This document shows positions 1 to 57,500 of a stretch of 64,000 nt of DNA, one piece after another. Position 1 is the first letter of the stretch. Each line of letters opens with the position of its first letter. This stretch comes from Volvox africanus. Lineage: Eukaryota > Chlorophyta > Chlorophyceae > Chlamydomonadales > Volvocaceae. The stretch covers positions 2,087,001 through 2,151,000 of the forward strand of contig BSDZ01000022.1 of the NCBI GenBank assembly GCA_030268105.1. Reading direction: 5' to 3'. A model generated the notes under the pieces. That model searched no databases. It saw nothing but the letters and a program-made list of their open reading frames with translations, and was not told the origin of the DNA. Made by a program: the position numbers and the translations under genes.

Positions 1-875
1 AAATCCGTACCGACAGTAACATTACGTCCTGTGCGGGCAGTACGGTCCACCTGGACGGGCAGCTCAGAACCAATTCATCTCGGGGTTACCCTCGACATAC
101 AGGTAGTGGTACCAGTACCTGCAGACGCACGCGCACGCAGATCCATTCACACACACAGATGGATGTTGCCATCACGCCACATAAGACCCCTAGCAGGTCT
201 GTCGTACGTCTTGTTTCCCCGTCCCACACCACACCATCTTGATGGTATGGGACGGACCGTACCATACGTTGTCCCTGTGATAACCAACACACTTGTGACC
301 GGGATTACAGTGTCCCTATTCATAGAGAAGCGCACATGTAGACTGGTAAGTGGTTACGGTTGGGGTTTAAGCGACTGCAACCTACCCTTGGAGCCCGAAC
401 GTTATGTTTGGTGTGTGGATGTGCAGCCAGTTTTCATGTTACGTCTCGTCACGTCGCCGGCACTAGCAAGGCAAAAGGTCTAGGGTCGATGTCAGGTCTG
501 GGAACGTATAACGAATTCATCCCAGCAAGCAATGGCTCTCCGCCTCCCTACCTCACGCCTCGCTACCTCACGCCTGCTATACAACTAAGCGTCATCCTGC
601 ACTGCAATGCACTGCTCTGCTCTGCTCTGTTCTGCTCTGCTCTTCTCTGCTCTGCGCTGTTCACCTCCGTTCCACCTCCACCAAGCATTGCGCGATCCTG
701 CCCCAGCAGCCATATCACGCACACATACACAAACACATACATACAAACACATACACACAAACACACAAACTAATTTTTGTTTCTAACGAGCTGCTTAGCT
801 GCAACTATTGTTCTAGAAACGTGAGCGCCATTCCACGCCAAAGCTCCACGCCACGCAACACAGCTTCTTCCCTGC
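1..875. other. Downstream flank of the dynein gene; no gene recognised
   Basis: The dynein TAA is at 876-878, so this is its 3' UTR and intergenic DNA. It holds a CTCTG-type simple repeat at about 612-656 and an ACACAT/CACAAA-rich tract at about 715-770. The open frames at 31-483 (150 codons) and 360-773 have no recognisable domain, and the second runs through the repeats. No convincing polyadenylation signal was identified. Confidence 0.5.
612..656. repeat. Imperfect CTCTG simple repeat
   Basis: A run of ctctg/ctgct units with a few substitutions, in the 3' flank of the dynein gene. Confidence 0.75.
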
Positions 876-36952
<36,077 letters not shown>

Positions 36953-39058
36953 TCCTGTACAGCCTAAGACTTGTCAGTTCAAGGGCGATGGAAAGTTAAC
37001 TTTTGCGCATGGCGATTCATTATCATTGAGTCACAAAACCAAATCCTATATACGGGTAAAAAATTAGATTAGGCTAAGTCGTTCGAGTGCCTCGCGAAGA
37101 CGTGACGAAAGGAGAAGCGTACGACAGCATTGCTCAGAATGAATTCATTAGGTCGTCTTTGTACATGCTGCGCACGCAATCCATGCACTTAGCCTCGCTC
37201 GAATGCTTAAAAAAGATACTTGGCAAATTATCTTCCCCTGGCCCAGCGTGCTTCCTTCCGTGCGCGTGCGGCTTAAAGGAACTTGCTATATTGCGACAAA
37301 CACGAAACACCTACATGAGAATGTTTTCTGACCTTTATTAACGGGTTTTAAAGATACACCCGTCCGACGAACCATGTCGCGCATGTGGACGGGCATCGAT
37401 ACAACAAGTCCCTAGAGGATAAGATAAACATCGTTATTTCTACCATATCCTATCTTTGGGCTTGGGTCCGGAAATATGAACTCTCGTGGTTGTGGGCTGG
37501 CTGTGATTGTGGGCACGGTCCATCTCTTCACGCTTCATGATCCGATCTTCCTAGTATGTCGCATCGAAACCGACGCTACTTATCCAAAGAAGCAAATACA
37601 GTTTCTGAAGATTATGGTGAATAGCCAATTCACCCAGTTTCGCTAAAGCCAATTCTGTCAACCTTTCCAGTAGTTATCATGCAAGGGAACACAGCTTCTT
37701 CAAAATCTTAAAAACATCCAAAAGAAGCATATTCTCCGAAGCAGCGCAACGAACCGCTTCTTCCGTATTGTGGGACGTTTCACGTATTCAACATTTCCCT
37801 CGCCCACACACCAACCGCCTTATGGTCGCCAGTAAACCAGCGGGAAAAAGTCGCAATGCCTTCGTCGGTCGCCTCTAGCCTTCGTCGTCATCCTCCGCCC
37901 GGCAAGACGTGTCCACATCCTGCCCCGTCACCACACCCGCAAAAGCCCAATTCCTGCATCACGTTACCCTCCCCCCCAGCCCAGCTCATCTCAGCCCATC
38001 GCATCATCCCATCACCCCATACATCTTCGCATCCCGCACACTGCAATGACATTTTAACACCGATACAGATTCGCAAGATTGTGACCGCTGCTGGATGTCC
38101 ACGTAGACCACCAAAATATGGGGGAGTTGTTTCCTTCTTGACATCTGTGGCCCGCGACACAACCGAACGCCAGCCGCATACATGTCACATCGATGTCTTT
38201 CCGGCACACAGGTCGAGGCGCATCGCTTACCGCGTGCAGATTGCGGTTAACTCGCAACCTACTGCTCTTCACCCAGACCCGCTAAGCGGACAGCTTCGTA
38301 ACGCGTATTTGCCAAAGCCTTTGTGAAATGAACACGATTCTTTCCGCCCTGCTCGGGTCTGGTCTGGTCTAGTCTGGTCCGGTCCTGTCCAGCGTATACG
38401 AACTTCCTAAGTGCTAAGCACGCACACACGCACCTCTGCTCTTTTCCCCAACCCAGAGCCGTTGCTAAGGTATGCAGCTCGCAAGTCCGTTTAAAGATTT
38501 AAGGGTAAGAATTCCCAAGCACGGTACATTCGTTTGCTGTTTCCCGCTATTGCTCCTTTGCTTATCATGACAAATGTAATTTTAGGTTGAATCGTGCAGT
38601 CACCCCCTCTCCACTGCACCATCCCCTCGTTCCCTTCTCCCCTTACCTCGTCCCCTCGGCCATCGTCAATGCCACTACCTTCTCTCATCCTCTCATTTTC
38701 TCTTTTGCTCTCAGCTTCTGTGTCAAGTATCAAGCCATTTTGTCTTTACCTGGTTCAATCTCCAGTACCATCTCATGTCATATCATATCCACTTCCGCTC
38801 CCAAACTCTCAACTTTCGCAAGCCGCGCTGCGGCGCTGACAAGGAGGAGCCAAGACATCAGAGTTCAGTCCTCAGGCTCCCCCATCTCACGCATATTCCC
38901 CTCTCATAAACGGCTACGACCTCCATGCCGCCATACCCGCACCCACCATGCCCCAACCCGCTTTGTCCCCCCCGCTGTGCTCTCATCCGCGTTCCCCCTT
39001 ACGCTCAAGGAGGAGGTAAGCGGCGTTCGCTCACCCGCCCACCTGCGCACTCTCTGCC
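36953..39058. other. Intergenic region between the dynein start and the ABCF3 stop
   Basis: About 2.1 kb holding the dynein promoter side (near 36953) and the ABCF3 3' flank (near 39058). Open frames at 37087-37341 (+, 84 codons), 37856-38326 (+, 156 codons) and 38587-39078 (+) show no recognised domain; the last overlaps the ABCF3 final exon antisense. A ggtct/ggtcc-rich simple tract lies at about 38355-38390. No RNA gene was identified. Confidence 0.5.
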
Positions 39059-47840
<8,782 letters not shown>

Positions 47841-48592
47841 ATTGTCAGTAACTGTCCGCCAGACTGCAGGTCCCTCACTTTGTCATAACGGCAACAAACA
47901 CGGTTTTATGTAGGAGAGCAAACAATTGCTCTAAGTAGTAGTATACCCAGTACACTCAACATAAAAAAGAAAACTTTTAGATTCGCATGGGCATTCGACA
48001 GGCGAACTGGTGTTGTGAAGGATCGAGCCGTTGTACGGTACTTGCGGTTGTTCAGCTACATCATACGGTTAAGATAATGAAGTCGGCGTGACGGATACTG
48101 CTGCCTGAATGTCGATGCTGCAAGTTCTCTACTAAAGGCGTGTGGCTTGGTGTCCCAATAATTGCGAATCTCTCCAAAAGGCCAAAACGACGCAAAACAT
48201 GTTTGGACGGTTTTCCCCCACCGGAGAACGTTTCCCACAGAAGTCGTAATACGATCATGCATCGCAGCACACCTCATCCCCAACGTAGCCATCAGATGCA
48301 AGTTCACCTGTCAGAACATTCAAATGCTGCGATGATTCTGTGAGGGCGTCAGCATCCGCCATATTGCATCCATTCAAGTTGTCAGCCGGGGCTGTGTGAA
48401 GATCAGAAACTCCCGGTGTAATAGGCAGACCTGGTATCTTAAAAACGCAAAAGCCCGACAGAACGAATTCCTAAATAGAGTACCACATCTCCGTCGTTGT
48501 TTACCCCAGCGGGTCTTTCTCTCACTCATGCCACGAGACCGGCCGGGCGTAGGGCTATACGTTTTCTACACGTAAATTCACCCAGACACAGG
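47841..48592. promoter_or_regulatory. Intergenic region upstream of ABCF3 and downstream of beta-adaptin
   Basis: 752 nt containing the ABCF3 promoter/5' UTR (right of 47840) and the beta-adaptin 3' flank. A minus-strand open frame at 48056-48307 (83 codons) has no recognised domain. I see no TATA box I would trust. Confidence 0.45.
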
Positions 48593-51500
48593 TCATGCGG
48601 CACCCAGCAATACTGCTGGCAGTCCATCAAACACCAGCTGCGCAACGTCCTGCCGCTCCGCCTTGACCGAGACGTCCACTCCACCCGCACCCGCCACAAA
48701 CTTGAGCTCGAGAAGTACCTGCTTGGGGACAGATGGGTGCTTGGGGTTGGGAATGCGCAGCAAGGCAATAAGAAATAAAACCAGACACCCAGCGATAAAA
48801 GTTGACATAGACGCAGGAAGGGAGAAAGGAAGGGAGGGGGAAGTTAACGGGGGGAGGGAGGCGTGACCATGAAACTCTGCAATACAATAAGTAATAGAAA
48901 CCCTAACCAGAGACGTATATGTATGTATATATATACATGTGTGTGTATATATAGGGTATTGCACTGGGGCACTGGGGCACTGGGGCACTGGGGCACTGGG
49001 GCACTGGGGCACTGGGGCACTGGGGCACTGGGGCACTGGGGCACTGGGGCACTGGGGCACTGGGGCACTGGGGCACTGGGGCACTGGGGCACTGGGGCAC
49101 TGGGGCACTGGGGCACTGGGGCACTGGGGCACTGGGGCACTGGGGCACTGGGGCACTGGGGCACTGGGGCACTGGGGCACTGGGGCACTGGGGCACTGGG
49201 GCACTGGGGCACTGGGGCACTGGGGCACTGGGGCACTGGGGCACTGGGGCACTGGGGCACTGGGGCACTGGGGCACTGGGGCACTGGGGCACTGGGGCAC
49301 TGGGGCACTGGGGCACTGGGGCACTGGGGCACTGGGGCACTGGGGCACTGGGGCACTGGGGCACTGGGGCACTGGGGCACTGGGGCACTGGGGCACTGGG
49401 GCACTGGGGCACTGGGGCACTGGGGCACTGGGGCACTGGGGCACTGGGGCACTGGGGCACTGGGGCACTGGGGCACTGGGGCACTGGGGCACTGGGGCAC
49501 TGGGGCACTGGGGCACTGGGGCACTGGGGCACTGGGGCACTGGGGCACTGGGGCACTGGGGCACTGGGGCACTGGGGCACTGGGGCACTGGGGCACTGGG
49601 GCACTGGGGCACTGGGGCACTGGGGCACTGGGGCACTGGGGCACTGGGGCACTGGGGCACTGGGGCACTGGGGCACTGGGGCACTGGGGCACTGGGGCAC
49701 TGGGGCACTGGGGCACTGGGGCACTGGGGCACTGGGGCACTGGGGCACTGGGGCACTGGGGCACTGGGGCACTGGGGCAAATCCAAATCTACTCGGGTCC
49801 TGCCGGCACAAAGCGGCCCCCTGCCGCACACACACCTGCCCCACACCTCCCGCTGTGATGCGGCACGTGGCGTAGATAGCGTCCTGACCAGTTGCAGGAA
49901 CCTGCAAAACGAACCAGATCAACCATTCAGAAGTCAACCATTCAAAAGCGGCAGCCCAGCAGCCGGCGAACAAGATAAGCTTCACATGGGTTCCAGCACA
50001 CGATTAAACAGCTTTTCGTAGTAGGTAGTGCGCAGAATCCGTAGCCTTCCTATGTTGATAGGTGATTGACCCATGGGTCTTTTATGCTTCCATACAGACC
50101 ACCATTACCAACCTGGCGGTGAGCTAGCACGAAGAGGTTCGCGGCCGCCAGTCGCTGCTTCGCCACCTCCGCGGACGGCACTGCTAGCGGCAGCCGGGTG
50201 CTGGCCTCCGGAGGAAGAGCCTGAGGATAAGGAGAGCGATCGGAACACCGTGAGGGGGAGAATAGCAGGGACAGAGAGGAAGCAGAGGAGCAAGGCAGTA
50301 GGACAGGAAAGCGGAGTGAAACGGAATGACTTCGTGTACCTCTTATCTTATGGCGCTATCCTGAGGGAATATGTTCTCCTTCAAGAGTTCCAGAAGAGGA
50401 AGAAAATATAAACCCCCCTCCCAACACCGCCAGCCACAAATGCACAAGACGCGCCCCTGCCTGAGGCTCCCACAGTAAGGCTTTTGTTAAGGCCGTCCTA
50501 AACCGCCAACTGGCCCCCACCAATAGTAAGCCTTTTCCATTCCCCATCCTTCCCCACTCACCTTCCACGCCGCCAAGAAATCCGCTGCCTCCATAGTCCC
50601 TGTCTCCTCCGTCAGAGCGGAAAGCGGCACCGTGTCGTTAAAGTAAAGCACTCCCACCTGCATGCCGCGTCACACGAGGCAGGTTGGGAGGTACCCAGGG
50701 ATGCAGGGCGGGATAAGGAAAGCAAGTAGGGTAACTGCGCGGAAATGGAGTGGCTGGGCTTTCCTGGGTCCGCCCATGGCGGTGACGCGGTTTTCCCTAC
50801 TTCTCCTCCGCCGCCACACGTACAAGCACGTAGAAACACGCCCGCATACACACACACACACCCCGGCCCCCATAAGAGGGTTCGTGTCGTATGTGGCGTC
50901 CCCGATAGGTGGGTTGCGTTACCTTCCTCCCTGACCCTTCTTCCACTCTTTCCCTCTCCCCCTCTTTCTCCCTCTCACACACACATACACACACACACAC
51001 ACCTGATTTGTCCGTAGCGCAACCTGCAGGCCCGTGTTAAGTGGCGGCGGGGTGACCTTGGACGGGTCCACCAGCAAGGGCACACGCACCGGTGCGAGGC
51101 CGCCGGGGGGAATGGCGCCGCCTCCTGGAGCGGACACCGCCAACACCTGGGCAGCGAGAGGCGAGACGGGGGCAGAGGAGAGGGCAACAAACGCGCGAAT
51201 CCAAAATTGAGAACAATAAATTGACTACTTATCTTGGACCAATAATCAATAACCAGTAACAGGTAACCAGGATCACGGGAAAGTGTTTAACATTTTTAAT
51301 ACTATTGTAATATTTTTAATATTCTTGAACGAAATGCGACGAAGGGCGGTGAGGTGAAGATGGAAATCTCTCATGGGCATCATCAGGTGGGATCATGAGG
51401 CCAATCACTTTGGTCGCGCAATTGCGCAGTGCTCCAAGTGGGGACGTAGACGTCACCGCAGGAACAATAGCGTCAAGAAGGCGAGACGGCTTGCAGTCGT

Positions 51501-54500
51501 ACGACCGGTCCCCTCCCCTCCCCTCCCCTCCCCTCCCCTCCCCTCCCCTCCCCTCCCCTCCCCTCCCCTCCCCTCCCCTCCCCTCCCCTCCCCTCCCCTC
51601 CCCTCCCCTCCCCTCCCCTCCCCTCCCCTCCCCTCCCCTCCCCTCCCCTCCCCTCCCCGTCCCGTCCCGTCCCGTCCCGTCCCGTCCCGTCCCGTCCCGT
51701 CCCGTCCCGTCCCGTCCCGTCCCGTCCCGTCCCGTCCCGTCCCGTCCCGTCCCGTCCCGTCCCGTCCCGTCCCGTCCCGTCCCGTCCCGTCCCGTCCCGT
51801 CCCGTCCCGTCCCGTCCCGTCCCGTCCCGTCCCGTCCCGTCCCGTCCCGTCCCGTCCCGTCCCGTCCCGTCCCGTCCCGTCCCGTCCCGTCCCGTCCCGT
51901 CCCGTCCCGTCCCGTCCCGTCCCGTCCCGTCCCGTCCCGTCCCGTCCCCTCCTCGCGCTCACCTGGCTGACGGGGCTCAGTCCAAAGCTATTTCGGTTTG
52001 TCTGGATCATGAGACCGTCCACAGGAGCCAACTGAGGAGACGGAGATAGAGGGTCGGTGAGATACAGCTAACCGAACGGAGGGCGAATGCATCGGTGAAA
52101 ATAGAAACGGAGGAGGGGATCTAGAAAACAACGGACCCGGAAAAAAAGCAGGACCCGGGAATAGGTCATTAACATTGTGCAAAAGATTAATTAATGTACA
52201 GAATACGCAGCCCTTTGCTTTCCATAGTTTTTACCAAGTGGACGTGCCAGAATTCTCCATCCGATACACCATGCGATGGAAAATCAAAAGTAAATGAAAT
52301 GATACCTTTCTGTCAACAGCGAGCAGTACGTGAAGACACGCGATAAAGACCATACGAACATGGCCACTATATATAAACGGAGATTTATGACACATGATGG
52401 CAAGTTAACGAAGAAACGACGCATAACGAGGACACCAAAGAGAAACACCCTAACGAACAGCACAACGCCTTTTGATGCCGAAGTCCTAAGCCCCAAGGAA
52501 ATTCAAATTCCCAGTTTCCGTGCCAAGTAAAAAGCAGGCCATCTCTCACCGTGTCGTTCCGCAGCGCGAGCTGGTACACCGCCTGCCCGCCTTGCCGCAC
52601 CAGTCGGCCTTGTACGGACACGCCCCCCGGGTTCGCCAGCAAGACCGGCAGCTGCGACAGCGCCGCGGGGGAAATGCCCAAGGGGGTGGGAGCTGGGCTG
52701 GGATTGGCGAGGGCGGCGAAGGGATCCGCTGCAGCCGCCGCCGCCGCCGCGGGGTGGACATGCGGGATGGAGCTGGGAACCATTGAGCCGCCTGCGACGA
52801 AAAAAGGCAGCGGCGATTGACCCAAATCGGATGACCGCATTATTTCTTACTTGGTTCAACTCATACCGGCGTTCTATAGCTCCTTTCCGATATATCCTCA
52901 TTGTCTAATCCTCCCGTGCAGTCCTTGTTAGATGCAGCCTAGATCGTCCCCCCTGTAGCGAAGCAGCGACATACGGACGCACCGACGCACCGACATACCT
53001 AAATCCAAACCACCCAACAGGTCATCTAAACCCCGCGTCGCGAGCGAAGCCGTCGCTGCAGCGGCGGCGGCTGGCGGCAGAGGCACGGGCGAGGCGTCCG
53101 ATAGGTCTAGTAAGTCGCCAACGGTGGTGGCGGCGGCCGCCGCCGCGGCACCCGCCGCCGCCGCCGCATTGTTGTCCGAGACCATGGTCCCCGGGGTCGC
53201 ACCGTCGTCCTCCTGTCCCACACACCGTTGAAATACATAACACACACACGCATAAAATGTGAGCAGTATTATTTTTTCTTGATAGAACGCAAGGTTTCTT
53301 CATTTTACGCACAGGGGATTCGAATTGGTATCTCGTGGCCCCCGTGTTGAGCAGTTTCGTGTACGAACGTGGAACCCACCCGCACGACCATCATCGGCAG
53401 AGTAGCAGGTCAAGCAAAATGCGTGAGCCTTGTATCGCCCACTCCTAGAACCCTCGATACGCGGGGAGCAGTGTTCCAGGCGTGCTCCCAGCAAGCCCTT
53501 GCCCCTGCCCCAGTCATCCAGACCTAGGAGCATTTCTGTGTATATATGTGTGCACGCGCGTGTTTCATTGAGGGCGTGGCTTCAACTTCCCTACCCGCGC
53601 CTCCGACCCCGTCGGCCCACCTCAAACTTCCTGCTTCCGAGCTCCTCAGCACGCGTGACCGCCATACGCTGCCGGCTGACGAAGGTCTCTGGCGGGCGGT
53701 GGTAGACTGCCGCGACGGTGGCCAAGTAGCGGGACACCAGTTGCTCGAGGAGGGAGGGGTCTAGGGTGGACGAGTCGTCGGCGATGACGGGCTTCTCGGC
53801 AAGAACCACGTCCTTGGCAGCCTGGGAAAGGAGGGAGATGGGAGGACGGAAGGCCGCGGAATGTTGTGGGTAGGGATTGTGTGGGAAAGAGCGACTGAAA
53901 TCTGAGAGAGCGCGTAGGGAGGTACGGGTGCGGCTGGAGGCGGTTTCAAAGTATTTGTGAGGGAGTGAAGTAAAACATGAGTGGATCGAGGATGGGAGCT
54001 GATGTTGACCTCTTGCTTCCTTGCTTCCTTTATTTATTTATAATGTATAATATATTTATTTCAAACTATTTCAAAAGATACTTGAATGCGGAGCTCATAC
54101 TATAACATTATTTAGCACACTCCTCCCGGCTCTTCTTGTCCACCCCCACCTGCGTCACCTACACACATACACATACATATACACATACACACATACACAT
54201 ACACATGGAGACACACATACCTCTGGGTCAGTTGACAGCAGGCGCCAGTAGATGTACGCCCTATCTCGCAGATCAGGGTTGTCGGTCTCGTTGGTGGCGC
54301 AGGACAGCACTGCAGAAATCATCTTCTGGGCGCTTTCAGTCGGCTTCTTGAGGAACAGCTTCACTGTGGCGGTTAGCAGCTGCAACTGGACCTGCGGTTG
54401 GGGTGAGACAGTGGTTGGGGCACGGCAGCAGTAGGACTGGTCGCGGTCTCCCCCCCCTCGAACCTGGCCGAGTTCCGCGTTTGTAGACTTAGGTAACCTG

Positions 54501-57500
54501 AACGTCAGCTTTCTGGTGCTTCACAACTTCCGCATGTGTATGTGTATGTGTGTGTTTGTGTGTGTGTATGTCCGCGTGCGTCTGGGTGTCTATGTGTGTG
54601 TCTATGTATGTGTGTGCGTATGTTAACTTTATGTCAGCACACGCCCGTCAAGGGTACGTGTACTGGTATTACCCCTGTGCCTGGGGTCCTTAGGGTTTTG
54701 CTTCTTGCAGACCTCCTCTCCCACACAGCTCTTTTCAGGACCCAAACATGTTGATTTCCCTAATTGATAAGGAGAACTCAGTATCCGAGCATCCTCAGAT
54801 ATAACGGCATCTTTCTCACCCTCCCCCGCCCAGCTCCTTCCTTCCGACACCCCGCGGCGCACGTACCATAGCCGTCTCCTCGGGGAACGTCTCCAAGAAG
54901 GCCTCCAGCAGCTCGTCTGCGTTGTCGATCCGCTCGGCATACTCACCAATGATCCAGACCATGCTGCTCTTCGCTTCAGGCTCGTCCAGACTGCATGGGG
55001 GTTTGGAAACCAGTTCAAAAAGAATGAATGAACAGGCCAACAGAATGTCTGCAGGCGTGGGTGACTGAGGAAAAGACAATATAATCCAGAATCGCGTGGT
55101 GATAGCTTATGTGTATGTGTATGTGTGAACCACGGTGGTGGAAACAAAGCTGCAAACTCCACCCCAACATCCACGTTCCAGGTTCCCCTCCTTACTGGGT
55201 TTTGTTGCTAGCTGGATACGAGCCGAAATAACAGCAGCAGCGAACAGCAAAAGCTGTTATAATTGACTGATATGGGTGAACGGCGACTGACGTACGTGTC
55301 AATACCCCCACACGACCAGTGGCCAGCCGGGGAGTGACCCATGGGAAAGTGACCCCAGCTGCCTTGACCCTTTGGCGTCGGTCGTTACCTGTCCAAGTTG
55401 TCGCACAGCGTGGCGATGATGGACTCGTACTGATTGGGATACCGTCGGAAGATATCCTGTGCAGCGGGTGAGGGTTTGCGGGGATCGGATGAGTTAATGA
55501 GAAATCCAAAAGCCAATAAACGAGATAACAAATCCGAATTGGCAAATACTGACACAGAAGAAAATGGAATAGAGAGATGGACTGGGTCGCGTCTCGCTTG
55601 TGTGGTCACCAGTGTTTGCTTCAACAACCAGCTAGGTGTTTTAGCTGGAAAAAGCAAAATGTGGGACTTTAGAGGCGGTAATCGGGAAAACAGGTGGTCG
55701 GGAGCTGGACACGTAACCCCCTTTTCATCATGCAGGAGTCGATGCCTGTCCTCAGACGTGCCAGGAGAATATTACATATATGCACAAACACAAACATACA
55801 AAACATATATATGTATATGTATATGTATATCCACATACACGCAAGCGCATACACACACGTGAACACGGATCTGAATCACTACAAACTCACACGCATGCGG
55901 GGTTTTCTTCGGCCTTCCAAGTTTCAACCCCAACGTCCTTCATACGTTCGGTCCGCTCTCCCACAGGCCGCTTCTGCAACCTGCCCGCTTCAAGGGTGGA
56001 TCCCGTCCGCGCCACTTAATCAATCCCTTTCTGCCTCCTAACCCGCCCGGACCACTGTTCACCAGACCCGGCCCCACCCACTAGGTTCCAGTGCCCCCGG
56101 GGTCTGCGTTGTTGTATCGATGCTCGATGCTCGATGATTGTACACGGACGTTAGCCGGATGCTATTTTTTCACCGCGACACCGCCTTACCTTAATCACAA
56201 TGATAGCCTCCTGCACCACGTAGCTGACTTTGGTCTGGATCAGCTCCAGCAACACATTGATGCACCGCTCAGTGGCCTTCTCGAGAGCCACTGCGCAGCG
56301 ACCGATGGCGCGAACAGACCTGTCAGAGGAGTAAAAGCAATTCATTCGTTTATCTATCGGGATAAAAAGACATAAATGAATAACTAGCGTATAATATATA
56401 ATGTCATGAAACAAACGTCATTAAACAAAATAAAAAGGTGTGTGTGTGTATGTGAGCGTGCCACGAAGCACGTGCCTAGGTGAGCAACGTCACGGCTGTC
56501 ACACAAAACGGTATAGTGGAACGGGAGTGAGAACTCTCGCCGAACGTATTGTGGAAGGGAGGATCGTATCGTTGTCGTTTTCTCAGCGCGCCGCATTCAT
56601 TCACCCCCGTTAAATCCCAGAGGGCGAGAGAGCTCAAGAGAACCCAGCGGAGTCTATCTGGATCGTAGCCCGCCCTACGCACTTGCGCACAAAGTCCACA
56701 TCCACCTCCTGAGCATACTCCTTCAGCTCTAAGAGCACCTGCGACCCAGGCCGAGAGTAATGCGAGAGTGAGAGTGATGTTACAAGAAAGTAAATGAGAA
56801 GGAATTATGACTCGAGATGACATGTAAGTACTACCAGCGTTGACTCCGTAGTCCGGAGGTCCCATGGGTGGGGGGGGGGGGGTAGGGAGTGTGGCAGCGG
56901 CTTTGAATGGGAAGAAGAGATGTAGGAGAGGTAGGAGGGGTAAGAGAGGGAATGCGGCGCAGGCACCAAGTCAACCAAAATCAGGAACCCCTTTCCCCAC
57001 ACACACACCTGGTCGATGTTCTTGTCTGACGCCAACCGAATCATAATTTCAAGCTTCTCCATCTTGACGTACAGCGGGTCGTTGTACTTGCAGAAAAAGA
57101 CCTGAGCGCGCGAAGAAAGCAACTGGTAATCAGCACGCCGCGGTGGGGAAAGTGGGGAGGTTAAACAGCGCTCCACACCCTTCTTCGCTTTCACATTTGT
57201 CGTTTTCACAGCGGCTCTCGTTGCAACCATGGTGAGGCGAGCCGAGCCGACGCGAGGCAGGGTATAAAGTGAAGCCTTGTGCCAGCACAGGACTAGGCCA
57301 CCTCGTCGACTTGTTCTTCTTCGTTGCTCCATTTTCCGCGCTCCTTACAAACCCCCTCCTCCCCGGGGGGCTAGGGGTCTCCACGTCTCACCTTCAAATA
57401 CTCGTTTTTTCGTCCTCCACCGTTTTCCATTCCTCTCTCAATATCCCTCTGCCCACTCCTGACGGAACCCGGGAACCCGAAAGCCATCTGGAGCGCGCTT

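Noticed and set aside
31..483. 150-codon plus-strand frame downstream of dynein
   Set aside because: No recognisable domain, overlapping frames on the other strand of similar length, and no splice or start context that stands out.
37856..38326. 156-codon plus-strand frame between dynein and ABCF3
   Set aside because: Pro/His/Ser-rich with no domain I recognise; intergenic composition gives comparable frames on the opposite strand. Left as unknown, not called a gene.
48593..50021. Open frames of 300-417 codons encoding repeated GALGHWGT or APVPQCPS peptides
   Set aside because: They are frame artefacts of the 8-bp array, open in several frames at once, and the array lies inside a beta-adaptin intron flanked by well-supported exons.
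51373..52035. Proline/serine-rich and glycine/arginine-rich frames of about 200 codons
   Set aside because: Products of the CCCCT/CCCGT array; they overlap an intron and the antisense of exon 18.
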